From Taxawa tesnikishii (nom. ined.) (Eukaryota; Ascomycota; Dothideomycetes; Dothideales): a stretch of DNA of 64,000 bases. Made by a program: the position numbers and the translations under genes. This document shows, in pieces, positions 23,117 to 33,429 of the stretch (positions are counted from its first letter, which is position 1; every line of letters begins with the position of its first letter). The DNA lies in NCBI GenBank assembly GCA_030247885.1, contig JAPDRO010000008.1:62001-126000 (forward strand). Reading direction: 5' to 3'. The notes under the pieces are model-generated. The model saw only the letters and a program-made list of their open reading frames with translations, did not search any database and was not told the DNA's origin.

Positions 23117-23530
23117 ATGCACCACTCATCAAGCACGCCTGCCTCACCACCAGCTGGTCCAACACGCACGAATACAGCATCTTCCATCGCCAGCCAGGGA
23201 GGCCCGTCATCACCATCACCTCTGCCGTCGCCAACAGAGCGCAGCTTCTTCGACGCCATCACACAAAGAGTCCGAAGCCGCTCCCGCTCCCGCTCCCGTT
23301 CCCGCTCGCCAGCTCCGCCAATACGCACCGATGCTACTCAGGCGGCAGAACAGCTGTCAAGGACGAGCTCGCCGACGTCTCCGAAGCAGAAGCCGCTGCC
23401 GAAGCGCCAGAGCAGTGGCAGCAATGGACCGTCACCGCTCACGTGCGGCAGACACAGCAACGAGTGGCTCTTCAATGGCTTCTCCGTCACTGACAAAGTG
23501 AGGAGTTTGCTGGAGCGTAGGGATTCTTGA
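23117..23530 (+). CDS. Small Ser/Pro-rich fungal protein with RS repeat
   Basis: A single 414-bp frame encodes 137 residues. The start chosen is the ATG before HHSSSTP, since upstream sequence looks like leader. Three parts are visible: a low-complexity Ser/Thr/Pro N-terminus (residues 1-40), a short SFFDAITQRV segment followed by six RS dipeptides (about 53-65), and a C-terminal GRHSNEWLFNGFSVTDKVRSLL segment that is not low-complexity and looks like the conserved core. I do not recognise a named family. The aromatic core and small size recall widely distributed fungal stress- or conidiation-related small proteins, but that is only a resemblance. No signal peptide or membrane helix is seen. 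RS dipeptides could be SR-kinase targets. Confidence 0.6.
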   Translation: MHHSSSTPASPPAGPTRTNTASSIASQGGPSSPSPLPSPTERSFFDAITQRVRSRSRSRSRSRSPAPPIRTDATQAAEQLSRTSSPTSPKQKPLPKRQSSGSNGPSPLTCGRHSNEWLFNGFSVTDKVRSLLERRDS

Positions 23531-24385
23531 AAGGGAGGGGGCGTGGGAGAGTGGGAGGAGAGCAAGGGATTGGGGATTCACCTACCGGGTATCGGCTGCT
23601 TTAGGGCTCATGCGTGGCGGCATTGGAGATGGCGAGGCAGCGCCGTGTTGCCATTAGACTGAGGTCGGTGTGCGATTCATAACGTCGTTTGGAACGCGTG
23701 CAAAGCATGTCTGCTTGCAGCCCCACGAGTGTTTGGAGGAATCGACGAGGTGATCTTCCAAGGAGATCGCGACGGAAACGCGCAGCTTGGGATCGAGGGA
23801 GAGGAGGCTTCGGAATGGAACTGGAAAGCCAGCCGGGAAGGATGCTGGCGCTGGCCAAGCAATGCGCCGCCGTGCGCGGACGGGCAGCGTGCTTGGTCAT
23901 GGAAGACGATACGAGTCGGGACAGGGAAGGCTCTGGGTGCCAGGACGTATTCTCACACTGTATCAGGATTGTATCAACACTTTAATAACAATAACGGTGT
24001 ATCAACACTTCAATGATGATACCGATGTCTCATCACTCCAACAATGATAATAACAACGATGTATCAACACTCCAACAATGATAAGAACAACAACGATGCA
24101 TGCGACTACTTCGGTTCTCCCTTCCACTTTCATGTGCTCGGACAGACGTCATCGAACAAACGGTGCAAACATTGGCCCGACGGCGGGGCGTCGATGAATA
24201 ATTCTAACTTCCATGCCTGTAAGCAAAAGCGAATGCGAAAGCGATAGAGAAAGGGAAAGAGAACCACATTTGCACTGCACTGCACTGCACTTCTTGCTTG
24301 CTGTATACAGCTTCCTTCTCTGTAACTGCTCTTTTTGTTCTTGAAGACCTCCCGTGTCCATACCGCTTGTCACTCTCCGTTCAAA
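23531..24385. other. Intergenic with imperfect tandem repeat
   Basis: No gene. It contains the repeat at about 23968-24090 and a short GCACT run (24275-24291) before the SQT1 start. Confidence 0.6.
23968..24090. repeat. Imperfect 30-40 bp tandem repeat, AT-rich
   Basis: About three and a half diverged copies of a unit containing TATCAACACT, CCAACAATGA and a stretch of AAT/AAC triplets. It lies about 300-400 bp upstream of SQT1. Confidence 0.75.
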
Positions 24386-25912
24386 ATGTCAGCCCACGAC
24401 CACTTCTCGAACGACCGCAATGAGGAGGATGAGACCGAGGATATGCTGGACCCCGACGAGGCCGAAGAAGAGATAGGCGAAGGCGAAGGCGAAGATGTGC
24501 ACATGGAATCCGACGATGAAGAAGGCGCACTGGAAGAGATTCAACTACAAAACGACAGCGCGGCGCACTTCGACCACCACAAAGACAGCATCTTCTGCAT
24601 CGCCCAACATCCACTCGACCCCTCTCTAGTCGCAACAGGCGGCGGCGACGACGTGGCCTACGTCTGGAACTGCACACCGCCCGAGACGCCCGTACTCCCG
24701 GCGTCCTACCAAACCGATCCGCAGCCCGTGGAACGGCGGGGCCAGGACGCGATCGCGAAGCTGGAGGGGCACTCGGACTCGATCAACGCGATTGCCTTCA
24801 CCTTGCCCAAGGGCGAGTTCGTCGTCACGGCGGGCTTGGACGGTCGCCTAAACGTCTACAAGACCCCCACTGCTGCCTCACAGCAAGCGACAAAAGCGTT
24901 CGGCACCGCGCAAGAGGTGGAAGAAATCAACTGGCTGGCACCGTGCCCGCACCCCTCATACGCAAACACGTTCGCCATAGGCGCCTCGGACGGCAGCGTC
25001 TGGGTATACACCATCAACGCCTCCGACGCCTCGTCGCCCTTGAACATCGTGCAAGCGTTCTACCTGCACACTGCCGCCTCGACAGCCGGGGCCTGGACGC
25101 CCGACGGGAAACTGCTCGCGACCGTGTCCGAAGACTCGAGTCTGTACGTGTGGGATGTGTTCGGAGAAGCCGCCGCCGCGGGCCTCACGAACCCGTCCGC
25201 CGGACAGGCCGTCGTGGGACTCACCGCTTCCGATGAGCGATTCTTCGTCGACGGCGGGCTGTACAGCGTTGCCGTCTCGCCCGGCGGCGCCATCGTCGCC
25301 GTCGGAGGCGCAGAGGGCCAGATCCGCATCGTAGGCCTGCCACGGTTATCCGTGCCCGCGCCGGGCACGTCCGGAGCCAAGGGAGCGGGCGCTCGAGGCA
25401 AAGTCGGCGGAGCGCGGCAGGCAGGCGGACCCAAGGGTGGACAATCGAGCGTGACGGCGGCGGCGGGACAAGCGGGACAGATTCTGGCCAGTCTGCAGGC
25501 GCAGAGCGACGGCGTCGAGACGCTTGCGTTCTCCCAGCCGCCGCTCACGCTGCTTGCTGCGGGGAGCGTGGACGGGAGCATTGCCCTCTTCGATGCCGCG
25601 CACAATTTCGCCGTGAGGAGGCATATCAAGGACGCTCACGAGGAGGAGGCCGTCATCAAAGTCGAGTTCGTCAAGAGCGAGAACAACGACCGCAACTGGC
25701 TGCTCACGTCCTGTGGCAACGACGGCGTCATCAGGAGGTGGGACGTGAGGGGCGGAACGGCTGCTGCCGCGCAAGGTTTCGTCGGAGAATGGCGCGGGCA
25801 CAGGGGCGGTGGCGAGGGCGGTGGAATCCTCGGGTTCGTGCAGGGTGGTGGAGGAAAGGCGGTCGTGACGGCTGGCGACGATGGCGTCGCGCTCGTTTTC
25901 GTTACTCCTTGA
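24386..25912 (+). CDS. SQT1: WD40 ribosome-assembly chaperone Sqt1 (AAMP family)
   Basis: An intronless frame of 508 residues (yeast Sqt1 is 431). The start is the ATG before SAHDHF. The N-terminus is a long acidic segment (EDETEDMLDPDEAEEE and following, to about residue 55), typical of this family. A WD40 propeller follows: HKDSIFCIAQHP with ATGGGDDVAYVW, LEGHSDSINAIAF, LLATVSEDSSLYVWD, VAVGGAEGQIRI and SCGNDGVIRRWD. A Gly/Ala/Lys-rich insert (about residues 330-365) lies inside the propeller. Sqt1 binds the nascent N-terminus of ribosomal protein uL16 (Rpl10) and delivers it to pre-60S particles; animal AAMP is the orthologue. The reading frame is intact. Confidence 0.9.
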   Translation: MSAHDHFSNDRNEEDETEDMLDPDEAEEEIGEGEGEDVHMESDDEEGALEEIQLQNDSAAHFDHHKDSIFCIAQHPLDPSLVATGGGDDVAYVWNCTPPETPVLPASYQTDPQPVERRGQDAIAKLEGHSDSINAIAFTLPKGEFVVTAGLDGRLNVYKTPTAASQQATKAFGTAQEVEEINWLAPCPHPSYANTFAIGASDGSVWVYTINASDASSPLNIVQAFYLHTAASTAGAWTPDGKLLATVSEDSSLYVWDVFGEAAAAGLTNPSAGQAVVGLTASDERFFVDGGLYSVAVSPGGAIVAVGGAEGQIRIVGLPRLSVPAPGTSGAKGAGARGKVGGARQAGGPKGGQSSVTAAAGQAGQILASLQAQSDGVETLAFSQPPLTLLAAGSVDGSIALFDAAHNFAVRRHIKDAHEEEAVIKVEFVKSENNDRNWLLTSCGNDGVIRRWDVRGGTAAAAQGFVGEWRGHRGGGEGGGILGFVQGGGGKAVVTAGDDGVALVFVTP

Positions 25913-26033
25913 TGTACATATACATATATATACCCCATTTCACACCGAGAACTCACAAATTCAAAACATAACAAGAAAGAAGAGAAAAAATAACAAAAAA
26001 AGGCAAAAAGGTCGTTTCTATTTCCCATGTGTT

Positions 26034-27875
26034 CTATGCAAGCTCCGCCTTGAACATGCTCTCCCGATCCTGCACCTCGACAGACGGCATCCCCTCGCTC
26101 TCTCCACTCTCTCCTCATTCAGGATGTACGCCTCCGGCAACCCGGTCTCAGCGACCGCGGCATCGACGGCTCGGTCCCGCCCCTCGCCCTCCGCACACGC
26201 GCGCGCCATGACCGCGACCGCCTTCCCGCACAGCCAGGCATTGGGCATCCCGTGACCCGTATACCCAGCCGCCAGGAACAGGGCTTTCGTCCCGGGCACG
26301 GGGCCGACCCAGGGAGGTTGTCGCGGGAGAAACCCATGATGCCGGTCCATTCGTGCGTTGCCTTTAGCTCGTCATCGTTCCTTTCCTTGCCTTCCCTTGC
26401 CCTTGCCCTTGCCCTTGCCCTTGCCCTTGCCCTTGCCCTTCCCCTTCCCCTTCCCCTTCCCCTTCCCCTTCCCCTTGCCCTCCCTCCCTCCCCCGCCGCC
26501 GCCGTCGCCGCCGTGGTTCGAGTGCAAGCCGAGCAGAGCGAAGAGCGACCGCCGCAGATACGCGGCCGTGGCGGGCTCGACGACGGAATCGTCGACGGTG
26601 GCCAAGCTGTCGCCCTCGGAGCGGCCGCCGCCGAACATGAGCTGCCCGCCGCGTTCGCTCGGGCGTTGGACCAGGTAGTCGTCCTGGCCCGGCCCCATGA
26701 AGCCGAACGAGGTCCGCAGCCGCTTGTCGCCCGCTGCGCACGGCGGGGGCACGAGCGCGCTCATCTGGCCCCGTGCCGGCACGATCAGGTCCGTGAAGGA
26801 GGGGAGGAGGTGCGATGTATACGCGTTCGTGGCCAGGATCACGGTTCCTGCCGTGAGGGAGCCGCGTGCTGTTTCGACCGTCCATTGTTGGTCAGACGAG
26901 GAGGAGGAGGAGGAGGTGAGGGGTGTGGGTGTGGTGCATTCGATGCTCGTCACGGCCGTGTGCGTCTGCAGGTTGAACGTTCCGTGCAGCTCGTGCGAGG
27001 TCACTAAGTCGGACAGGATGCGAGCGACGAATTTGTACGGCCACATGCGCGCCGCCACGTCCGTCACCACGGCCCCTTTTGCCGTGGGTACCCTCAGTCT
27101 TCCCAGTTCCTGCGCGTCGGTGACCACGCGCACGTGCGAGGCGAGAGAGGCGTCGGTTTGGCGGAGCGTCTGCACGGATCGCTGTGCTGCGGCGACCTCG
27201 GAGGAGGAGTAGAGGGCGCGCACGCCCTGCTGCTGGTGGAACTCGCAGTCGATGGATTGCGAGGTGCAGAGGGATTCGATGGTGCAAAAGTTGCGGAGCT
27301 CAAAGTGCCCGATGCTAGGGTCGGAGGGGAATTCGTAGAGGATGGGTTGGCAATGGCCGCCGTTCTGCAGAAGGTCAGCTTCAGGAGGTGCTGTAGTGGC
27401 AGTACATGTTCGAAAAATTGCATGTTTTCGAAAACCGAGATGAGATTAACACCCTGCGCGGATTGCATGGCTGCATGCTGCAATCTGAACCTTGTGCAGC
27501 TTGGAGGCCGCGTGTGTTTTCTCGCCTCCTGGCCGACATGGCCTCACAAAAATGCCAAAATGCAATTTAGGGAAGAGTGAATAGATGCGGGAAAGGAAGA
27601 CTCACCCGCCCAGTAGCTCCCCAACACGCCTCTCTCGCTTCCAGCATAACTACATTGAGTCCGTCGCCATCTTTCTTCCTTTGTAGGAGATGGTGAGCCG
27701 CGCTGGAGCCCGTAACCCCACTCCCAATGATCACGACATCAGCATGATGTGGCAGATTCCGAGTTGAACGATGACCGAGCAGGAGCGGCGATGGCTCAGT
27801 ATGCCAGAACGATGCTGTGGGATTAGGTGTTGGCAGCCCGGCTGGCTGTTCAGGTTGGCTTGATTCGGCTTCCAT
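26034..27875 (-). CDS. FAD-dependent (DAO-type) oxidoreductase with broken frame and GK-repeat insert
   Basis: Exon 1 (27606-27875) has the dinucleotide fold HADVVIIGSGVTGSSAAHHLL; a 241-bp intron follows and exon 2 starts at 27364 with NGGHCQP, so the GATGRNGGH motif is restored by splicing. Further landmarks are LVPARGQMSAL, FGFMGPGQDDYLVQR, the C-terminal EWTGIMGFSRDN and GYTGHGMPNAW. The family comprises D-amino-acid-oxidase-fold enzymes (amino-acid or polyamine oxidases, sarcosine-oxidase-like); substrate unknown. The frame changes inside the hexanucleotide tract at 26391-26478, again at about 26308-26315, and at 26091-26094; at the last two sites one more base restores the conserved reading (NLPWVGPVPG, and the tail ESMFKAELA). 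I read the coding region as continuing to TAG at 26034. Whether the gene is functional depends on those runs. Confidence 0.8.
26391..26478. repeat. Hexanucleotide tract (CCTTGC)n-(CCTTCC)n in a coding exon
   Basis: A nearly pure tract of 6-bp units, first CCTTGC-type then CCTTCC-type, lies inside the FAD oxidoreductase coding region and would encode a run of Gly-Lys dipeptides on the minus strand. Confidence 0.95.
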
Positions 27876-28368
27876 TCCCGTCTCTTTCAGCCTCGCGTTG
27901 GATTTTACGTCCGTCTCTGATGTGCGGAATTGATCCGATCTGTGATCAGAGAAGATGCCGCTTCTATGACACGATGGCGTTGATGGAATGAGATGGAGGT
28001 ACTGTGTGATGGTATGGAGGATGTTCGGGATTGAACGATCGTAACACGTGAGTCATGGATATCCTCTTTCCAAATCCGGTGAGCCACATGAACTCGCGTC
28101 TATTGATGTCCTAACATGTAGCACGTCTTGTGAGTGTTGATACATATTCCAGCTCAGATCTACGTCTCACAGATAACGGCAAGACGGGGTGGAGGCTCAT
28201 TCGCGCATGAATGTATATATACTGAAAGATGTAGAGTTTCTTCAGACGCTACCCACAACTTTTTACTTCTTGAACGTGTCACAAGAGTGGTGTTGCATGA
28301 TTGCTAGAGAGGAGAGGCGAGAGAAAAGGCAGCAGAAGTATAACAATGCGACGCTCGATATCAATCCC
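27876..28368. other. Intergenic
   Basis: It lies between the start of the FAD oxidoreductase and the 3' end of the AlkB-like gene. No gene or RNA recognised. Confidence 0.5.
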
Positions 28369-31300
28369 TCATTCCATCCTCAACTCCGCAATCCCCGAAC
28401 CATCATAGAACCCGTCGTCTGGTCTGACTTCGTAGCTGGGGCGCTTCTCCGGCGGGAGATGCTCCGTGGTGATTGTTCTGCACGTCAGTGCAAGACGCAA
28501 GTGGCCATGCGGCTCCACCGAGTGCTGCGGAAATCTTCGGTTAGCTTGAGTGAATGGACGATTCTGGGGTGATGCTTACCAGGAGGTACTTCTGGATATC
28601 TTCGCCGTGCATGATTACGATGTCACCATGGCCGAGCCGGAGCTTGAGGAATGCCTTCCTATCCTTACCTGGTTTGGGTTTCCTAAGGCCAAGCCTGCTC
28701 GCGATCTCCTTTTTCTGCTTGTCCGTAGGTTTGTTGGGCAGTTGTCGGAGCTTCTCAAACTCGACCTTGCGTTCTTCGTACCTTTCCGTGAACGGCAAAG
28801 GCATGGAGTCGGTGAAGATACCGGCAGGGGATGAACCGGTTACGTGCTTTTCGTGGACACAAAACAGCATGTCAGCAGGTTCTCCAAGCGACAGTGTTGC
28901 CACAGTCGGACCGAGGCCGTCCTCGCCGTCGTCGTGGTATCCTATCTTTCTGCCTTCCATGTAGCCCAGAGCGAGCATCTCATTGAAGTCCTCACTTTTA
29001 GGAAATCTTTCACCCAACGCCTTCCGCGCCGCCCAGGTAAGCCTTGTGCGCGCCTCGGTGATGGGCCAGGGTGCGCCGTCAAACGATCGGCTATCGCCCG
29101 CGGCGACGAAGTCGTACGCCTCTCCGTAGTTCATAGCGAAGGCTTCCATGTGGGCTTCCCTTTGCAACTTGCGCCGCTCCAAGCCAAAGTCAACCTCTTG
29201 GAGGAATTCGAACATCTCATCGGGACCCCGGGCCTCCTGAACGACAGTTTTGTTGGCTATCATATGTGTGATGCAGCCGTCGACACCTGGGACTCGATAG
29301 GTGACGATCCTGTAGTTGTGACTCAGTCTGACCTCAATTGCAACCCCGACCTTGTGATCAATGATGACATTTGCGCATTTTGCGTAGCTGTTTGTAGTCG
29401 GATGCAAGGAGTCATGCAGGGTATTCGCCGGGATCAAGACATGTGGAACGCTGTATCGGAAACCGCAGCCCTTGTTTGAGCAAATCCATCCAGACCAGTG
29501 TATCCTCGAGCTGCATTTGCCACATCGCGGACAGCACAAGCCTTTGGCGTGTTCCTTGGTTACATCGTCTCCCATTCGGTCTGAGGAATTAGGAAGTCTT
29601 GGCTTGAGAGAGTGCGGGGCAGTTGCTACTGGGTCCAGTCTCGCAACCTTCTGTTTCAAGAACCGTGGGTCGTAGCTCAACTGCTGTTCTACTGGATCAG
29701 AACCATCGAACAGCTTCCACTGCTTCTCGCATGAGGAGTGGAGGCACATCCAGCCCTGCACATATACTTGCTCAGACTCCTTGCCACAGGCAGAGCAAAC
29801 ATGTCTGTTTGGCCTCTCGAGCTGACCGCATTTGACTATAGGATCTTTACCTCGAGGTGCCCACCAACTTATGGTGTCCAGTTCCAGCTTTTCGAAGCGG
29901 TACTTGATAGTCAGCTTTCCGCCTGTCTTCTCGAACCACTTGTGAGTGACAATGAACCAGCCAAGGACAGAGAAGCGGTGCGGCATCTTGCTGGGGACAT
30001 CAGTGTTGGCGCCTCCGCATATTATCACTATCGGACTTTGATGGGCGATGGCGTTGTCAATGGCTCGAGTTTGGGAACCTTCTTTCTGGTCATCAGATTG
30101 AACGGTCTCGCCTTCTGCATTCTTGCCCGATCCGCCGCCTGCGCGGCAGATGATCACCTCGTCGTCCATGAAGTCACGAAGGGCCGAATGTTTGTCCAGC
30201 ATGAAACTGTACACGACCCCACCAGTCTGATAACAGCCGCCTTGCGTAGACCGATAATACGGGAGCGTCTCATTCAGAGCTTGGCGCTCATCTGCCCACA
30301 CTTCTGGCTGACCCATAGCTTCCGGTTTTTCCGCGATGGCCGTCTTTTCCATTAGACGCACAGAAAGATTCAGAAGGTGGGCATCAATTGTAGAAGCTGG
30401 AAGCGGTAGGATGTTCTGATTTGGAGTGAAGACTTGTGATGACGATGTGGGCTGTGTGACGGGCTTGAACCTGATACCATTCGGCCACGACTCTCTTCGG
30501 TCCATATTCTGCTGCGTGGCATGATGCACAGCAGTCGTGGGCGAAGTATCCGTTGTCAAAAGAGTGGAAGCCGCCTTTCTCGGTCTGCCGCGCGGTCTCT
30601 TTGGCTTAGGGGCGGGTTCAATGCTGACTTCCTGGCCTTCGATCTCTGCAGCCGGCGCTTGCGTTTGAGATTCTCGGCGGGGCGTTGTCGCACCGGCAGC
30701 TGGCTGGGCGAGAGATGGAGCTGGGCGACTCTCGAACGCTGCTTTCCATATGTTCGGTGTGGAAGATGCTGGGGATCTGGCCGCACCGCTCTTCGACGGT
30801 GTGATGGAAGTCTGCTTTGTGTGACTAGACGCCGAGGCTCCTTGCTTGTCTTTGGGCGTGGTGCTCTTTTTCTTCATCCCTCCCTTCTTTGATGGCGCCA
30901 GATTATCCTCTGCAGGTGCCACAGCAAGCTCGTCGAGGTTCATAGCGTTATCCATTGGAAGCGTGGTGGAAGTGCGCCGAGTGCGAGTAGACTGACGACT
31001 CACTTTCTTACCTCCGGGGGCCGACACTCTTCGCCTTATCGTAGGCGTTCTTGGTGGCGCAGATTCCGACTCTGTTGCAGCTGCCACCATCTCATCAACC
31101 TCCATGGCGTCGTCAGCAGGGATGGTGCTGAGGTCGGTCATACCTTCCGCGCGAGCACGGGCCTTACGGACGCGTTTCGGTCGACCGCCCAAGTCATCGG
31201 CGGATGCAAGGATATTCGCCGGACTGATGAAGGTGAAGTTTTCAGGAGTAGGTGACCGCAGGCTGCTGTCCTCGCTCTCGACGGTCGAGTCTCTCTCCCC

Positions 31301-31882
31301 AGAGGAGGCTTGGTCGTCAGTAGCGGAGGACACGTCTGCCAGTGTCGGCGGAGCAGAGGACGTATGCTGAGGCGGTAAGGTGTCGTCCTGAACGGGTGAG
31401 GCGGGTTCATCTGCATCGGGCTCTTGGACATCGAATTTGACCCGCTTTGCACTCCGGTACTGATCCCAGTCCTCGAAGTCGGAGTCGATGGAACTGAGGG
31501 GCGAACTGGCGATAGGCTCCTCTTCCGGAACGACGCTAGATGCCTTGTCGGAGTTTGATGATTGACTGCTTTCACATGGCATCGAACGGGGATCCAGATC
31601 CATCTTATCGGCATTTAGGTCGTGCGCAGCGGTCAGTGAAAGGTCAGAAGATGTAATTCCAAATCCAAATGGCATGGCGGTGATGATACTTGGTGCCTCG
31701 AGACCTGCTGGCTGACTGCTCACAGATGGCAGCGAGTCAAAGTTCTGATCCGTCTTGTCGGCATTTAAATCTCGCGGAGTGCTGGGTGATTTAAGCGAAG
31801 TGGTTTTCCAAGGGTCGGAAGGTGCGATGTCAGCTCCAGATTGCACAGAGACATCCGGGTTGAGAATGCTGGCCAAGTCCAT
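28369..31882 (-). CDS. AlkB-like 2-oxoglutarate/Fe(II) dioxygenase with AT-hook and zinc-ribbon motifs
   Basis: Exons 28580-31882 and 28369-28524 (55-bp intron) give 1152 residues. The first 420 residues are disordered, Ser/Thr/Asp-rich and contain basic patches (RPKRVRKARARAE). An AT-hook, KRPRGRPRKA, lies near residue 430. Two Cys4-like clusters follow, CSACGKE...CLHSSCEK (about 693-720) and CPRCGKC...CSNKGC (about 777-805), each with a conserved W-x-C. The C-terminal catalytic region has H983-x-D985 in GYHDDGED, and the second exon supplies the distal His in HSVEPHGHLRLALTCR with the Arg that binds 2-oxoglutarate. AlkB-type enzymes remove alkyl groups from DNA, RNA or protein. The AT-hook suggests a chromatin role; substrate unknown. 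The second exon is essential: without it the active site lacks one iron ligand and the cosubstrate Arg. Confidence 0.8.
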
Positions 31883-33429
31883 TTCGTATACGCTCGGTTA
31901 ACCGGGTCCTGGTTTCCTCAGCTTCAGCACTCGGTTCCGTGGGTTCGGCAGTGTTAATCCTGGTTATTTGATTGGAGGTGTTGTAGTGTAGGTTGCGGCT
32001 GAAACGTTTTCCCAAAATCACGAACCACTGAACGGTTGAGTGAGAAACGATCCGGAGATGGCTGTCAATTCCTTTGCCAGAGCAAGTAGACAAGCGAAAG
32101 TTGCAGGAAACTCTGGTCTGACAAATTTAGCGCAGCGAACCACGAGCCGACTAGTCGTCCGCGTCCAGCCAATCAAACCGACGCAGGTTGTTGGTGAATA
32201 GGCAGTGAACTACACTGAAAGTGAGTCAGTCTCAGTTTCGTCACTAGTCGTCAGGCAGTGACTCAAGTAGTGAAACTAAGACGAGGGAGATCCACTCACT
32301 AATGCTGTTGGTATAAGAAAGATTCATCGCGGCCAGCGCAAGCCATGTGTTGTTGTGGGTTTTGAATACTGATAGTGGAATACTTGTACATAAATTGTGC
32401 GGCTTGCGGCGGCTGACAATAGAACACGTTTTGCAAATGAAGGGATTGTGGAGGGGCAAGTGAGGATGAGCTTTAATAGCCATCACCAGAAGAAACCGAT
32501 AAGCATATATACATATAGAGCTGAGCACCGTTTAGGGAGCTCTAGTTCTTTCTTCTGAAGGGGATCACTTCCAATGGAGACACAGAAAGGTGTAGTCATT
32601 ACCTTTGGTTCGCAATAAAGGTTACAACCATTTGCACCAATTGCCTCTCTTTCATCGGCTTCCGCTCTGTTCCTGCTGCCCCGCGATGTCTCGCTAAACC
32701 AGCAAAACCTCGATCTCTGTCGTCTGTTTCTCAGCGAACAAGTCACCAATTGCCCCAGACAACAGAACTGTAGATGTGCTGTCGCTGACGTTCCGCAAGA
32801 ACGAGAACGGCGGCAGACCGGGGAGCGTCGAAATTATTCCCTGACACCTTGACTCCAGTTGAGCGACCGACTGGTTGGGGTTGCAATCCGGTCAGCACAG
32901 GGATAAAGCGCCGTAACGTCGACAACACATACGCACGAAGGTTTTGTGTGGATGTGAGAAATGAGTGAGCTGCGATAACCCTTCCCCATTTCGAGTCCGG
33001 CTCTTGGCGCTTGCCCTCTTTCTCCTTCGTCCATCCGCTCGGTTCCTCGGCAATGCATCTCTCCTCATTCCGGGGATGTCAAGGATGAACCCCGCAAATG
33101 GAGTCGCAGCGTTCGGCTTGGAGAACAATGCGGAGATCGCCGTCATGGATAAAAGGAAGGCCACCAGCCGTCTACAGGCGGGCAACGAACCTCAAGCAGA
33201 TCGGGTATACGTCTACCACATTCGGCCAAAACGATGCCTTCTGGAACAAGTTGACAGCTCCGCCCTCTACCCAGACTAAGCACTATCAGCACTCGAGCTT
33301 ACGCTGTGCCGGCACAAAGCAAACTCTCCCTCTCCCTCTTACCTAGCTTCGCAATCCCCTTCGAGCAACCCTCGTATCCGTCTCCTCTCTCCAGCAGCAG
33401 CGTCCCAGGATGCCGTTCCACCCTCCGTC
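31883..33429. other. 1.5-kb intergenic
   Basis: It separates two divergently transcribed genes (AlkB-like on minus, acyl-CoA ligase on plus). Only short unsupported frames occur. A pyrimidine-rich stretch (about 33320-33400) precedes the ligase start. Confidence 0.5.
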
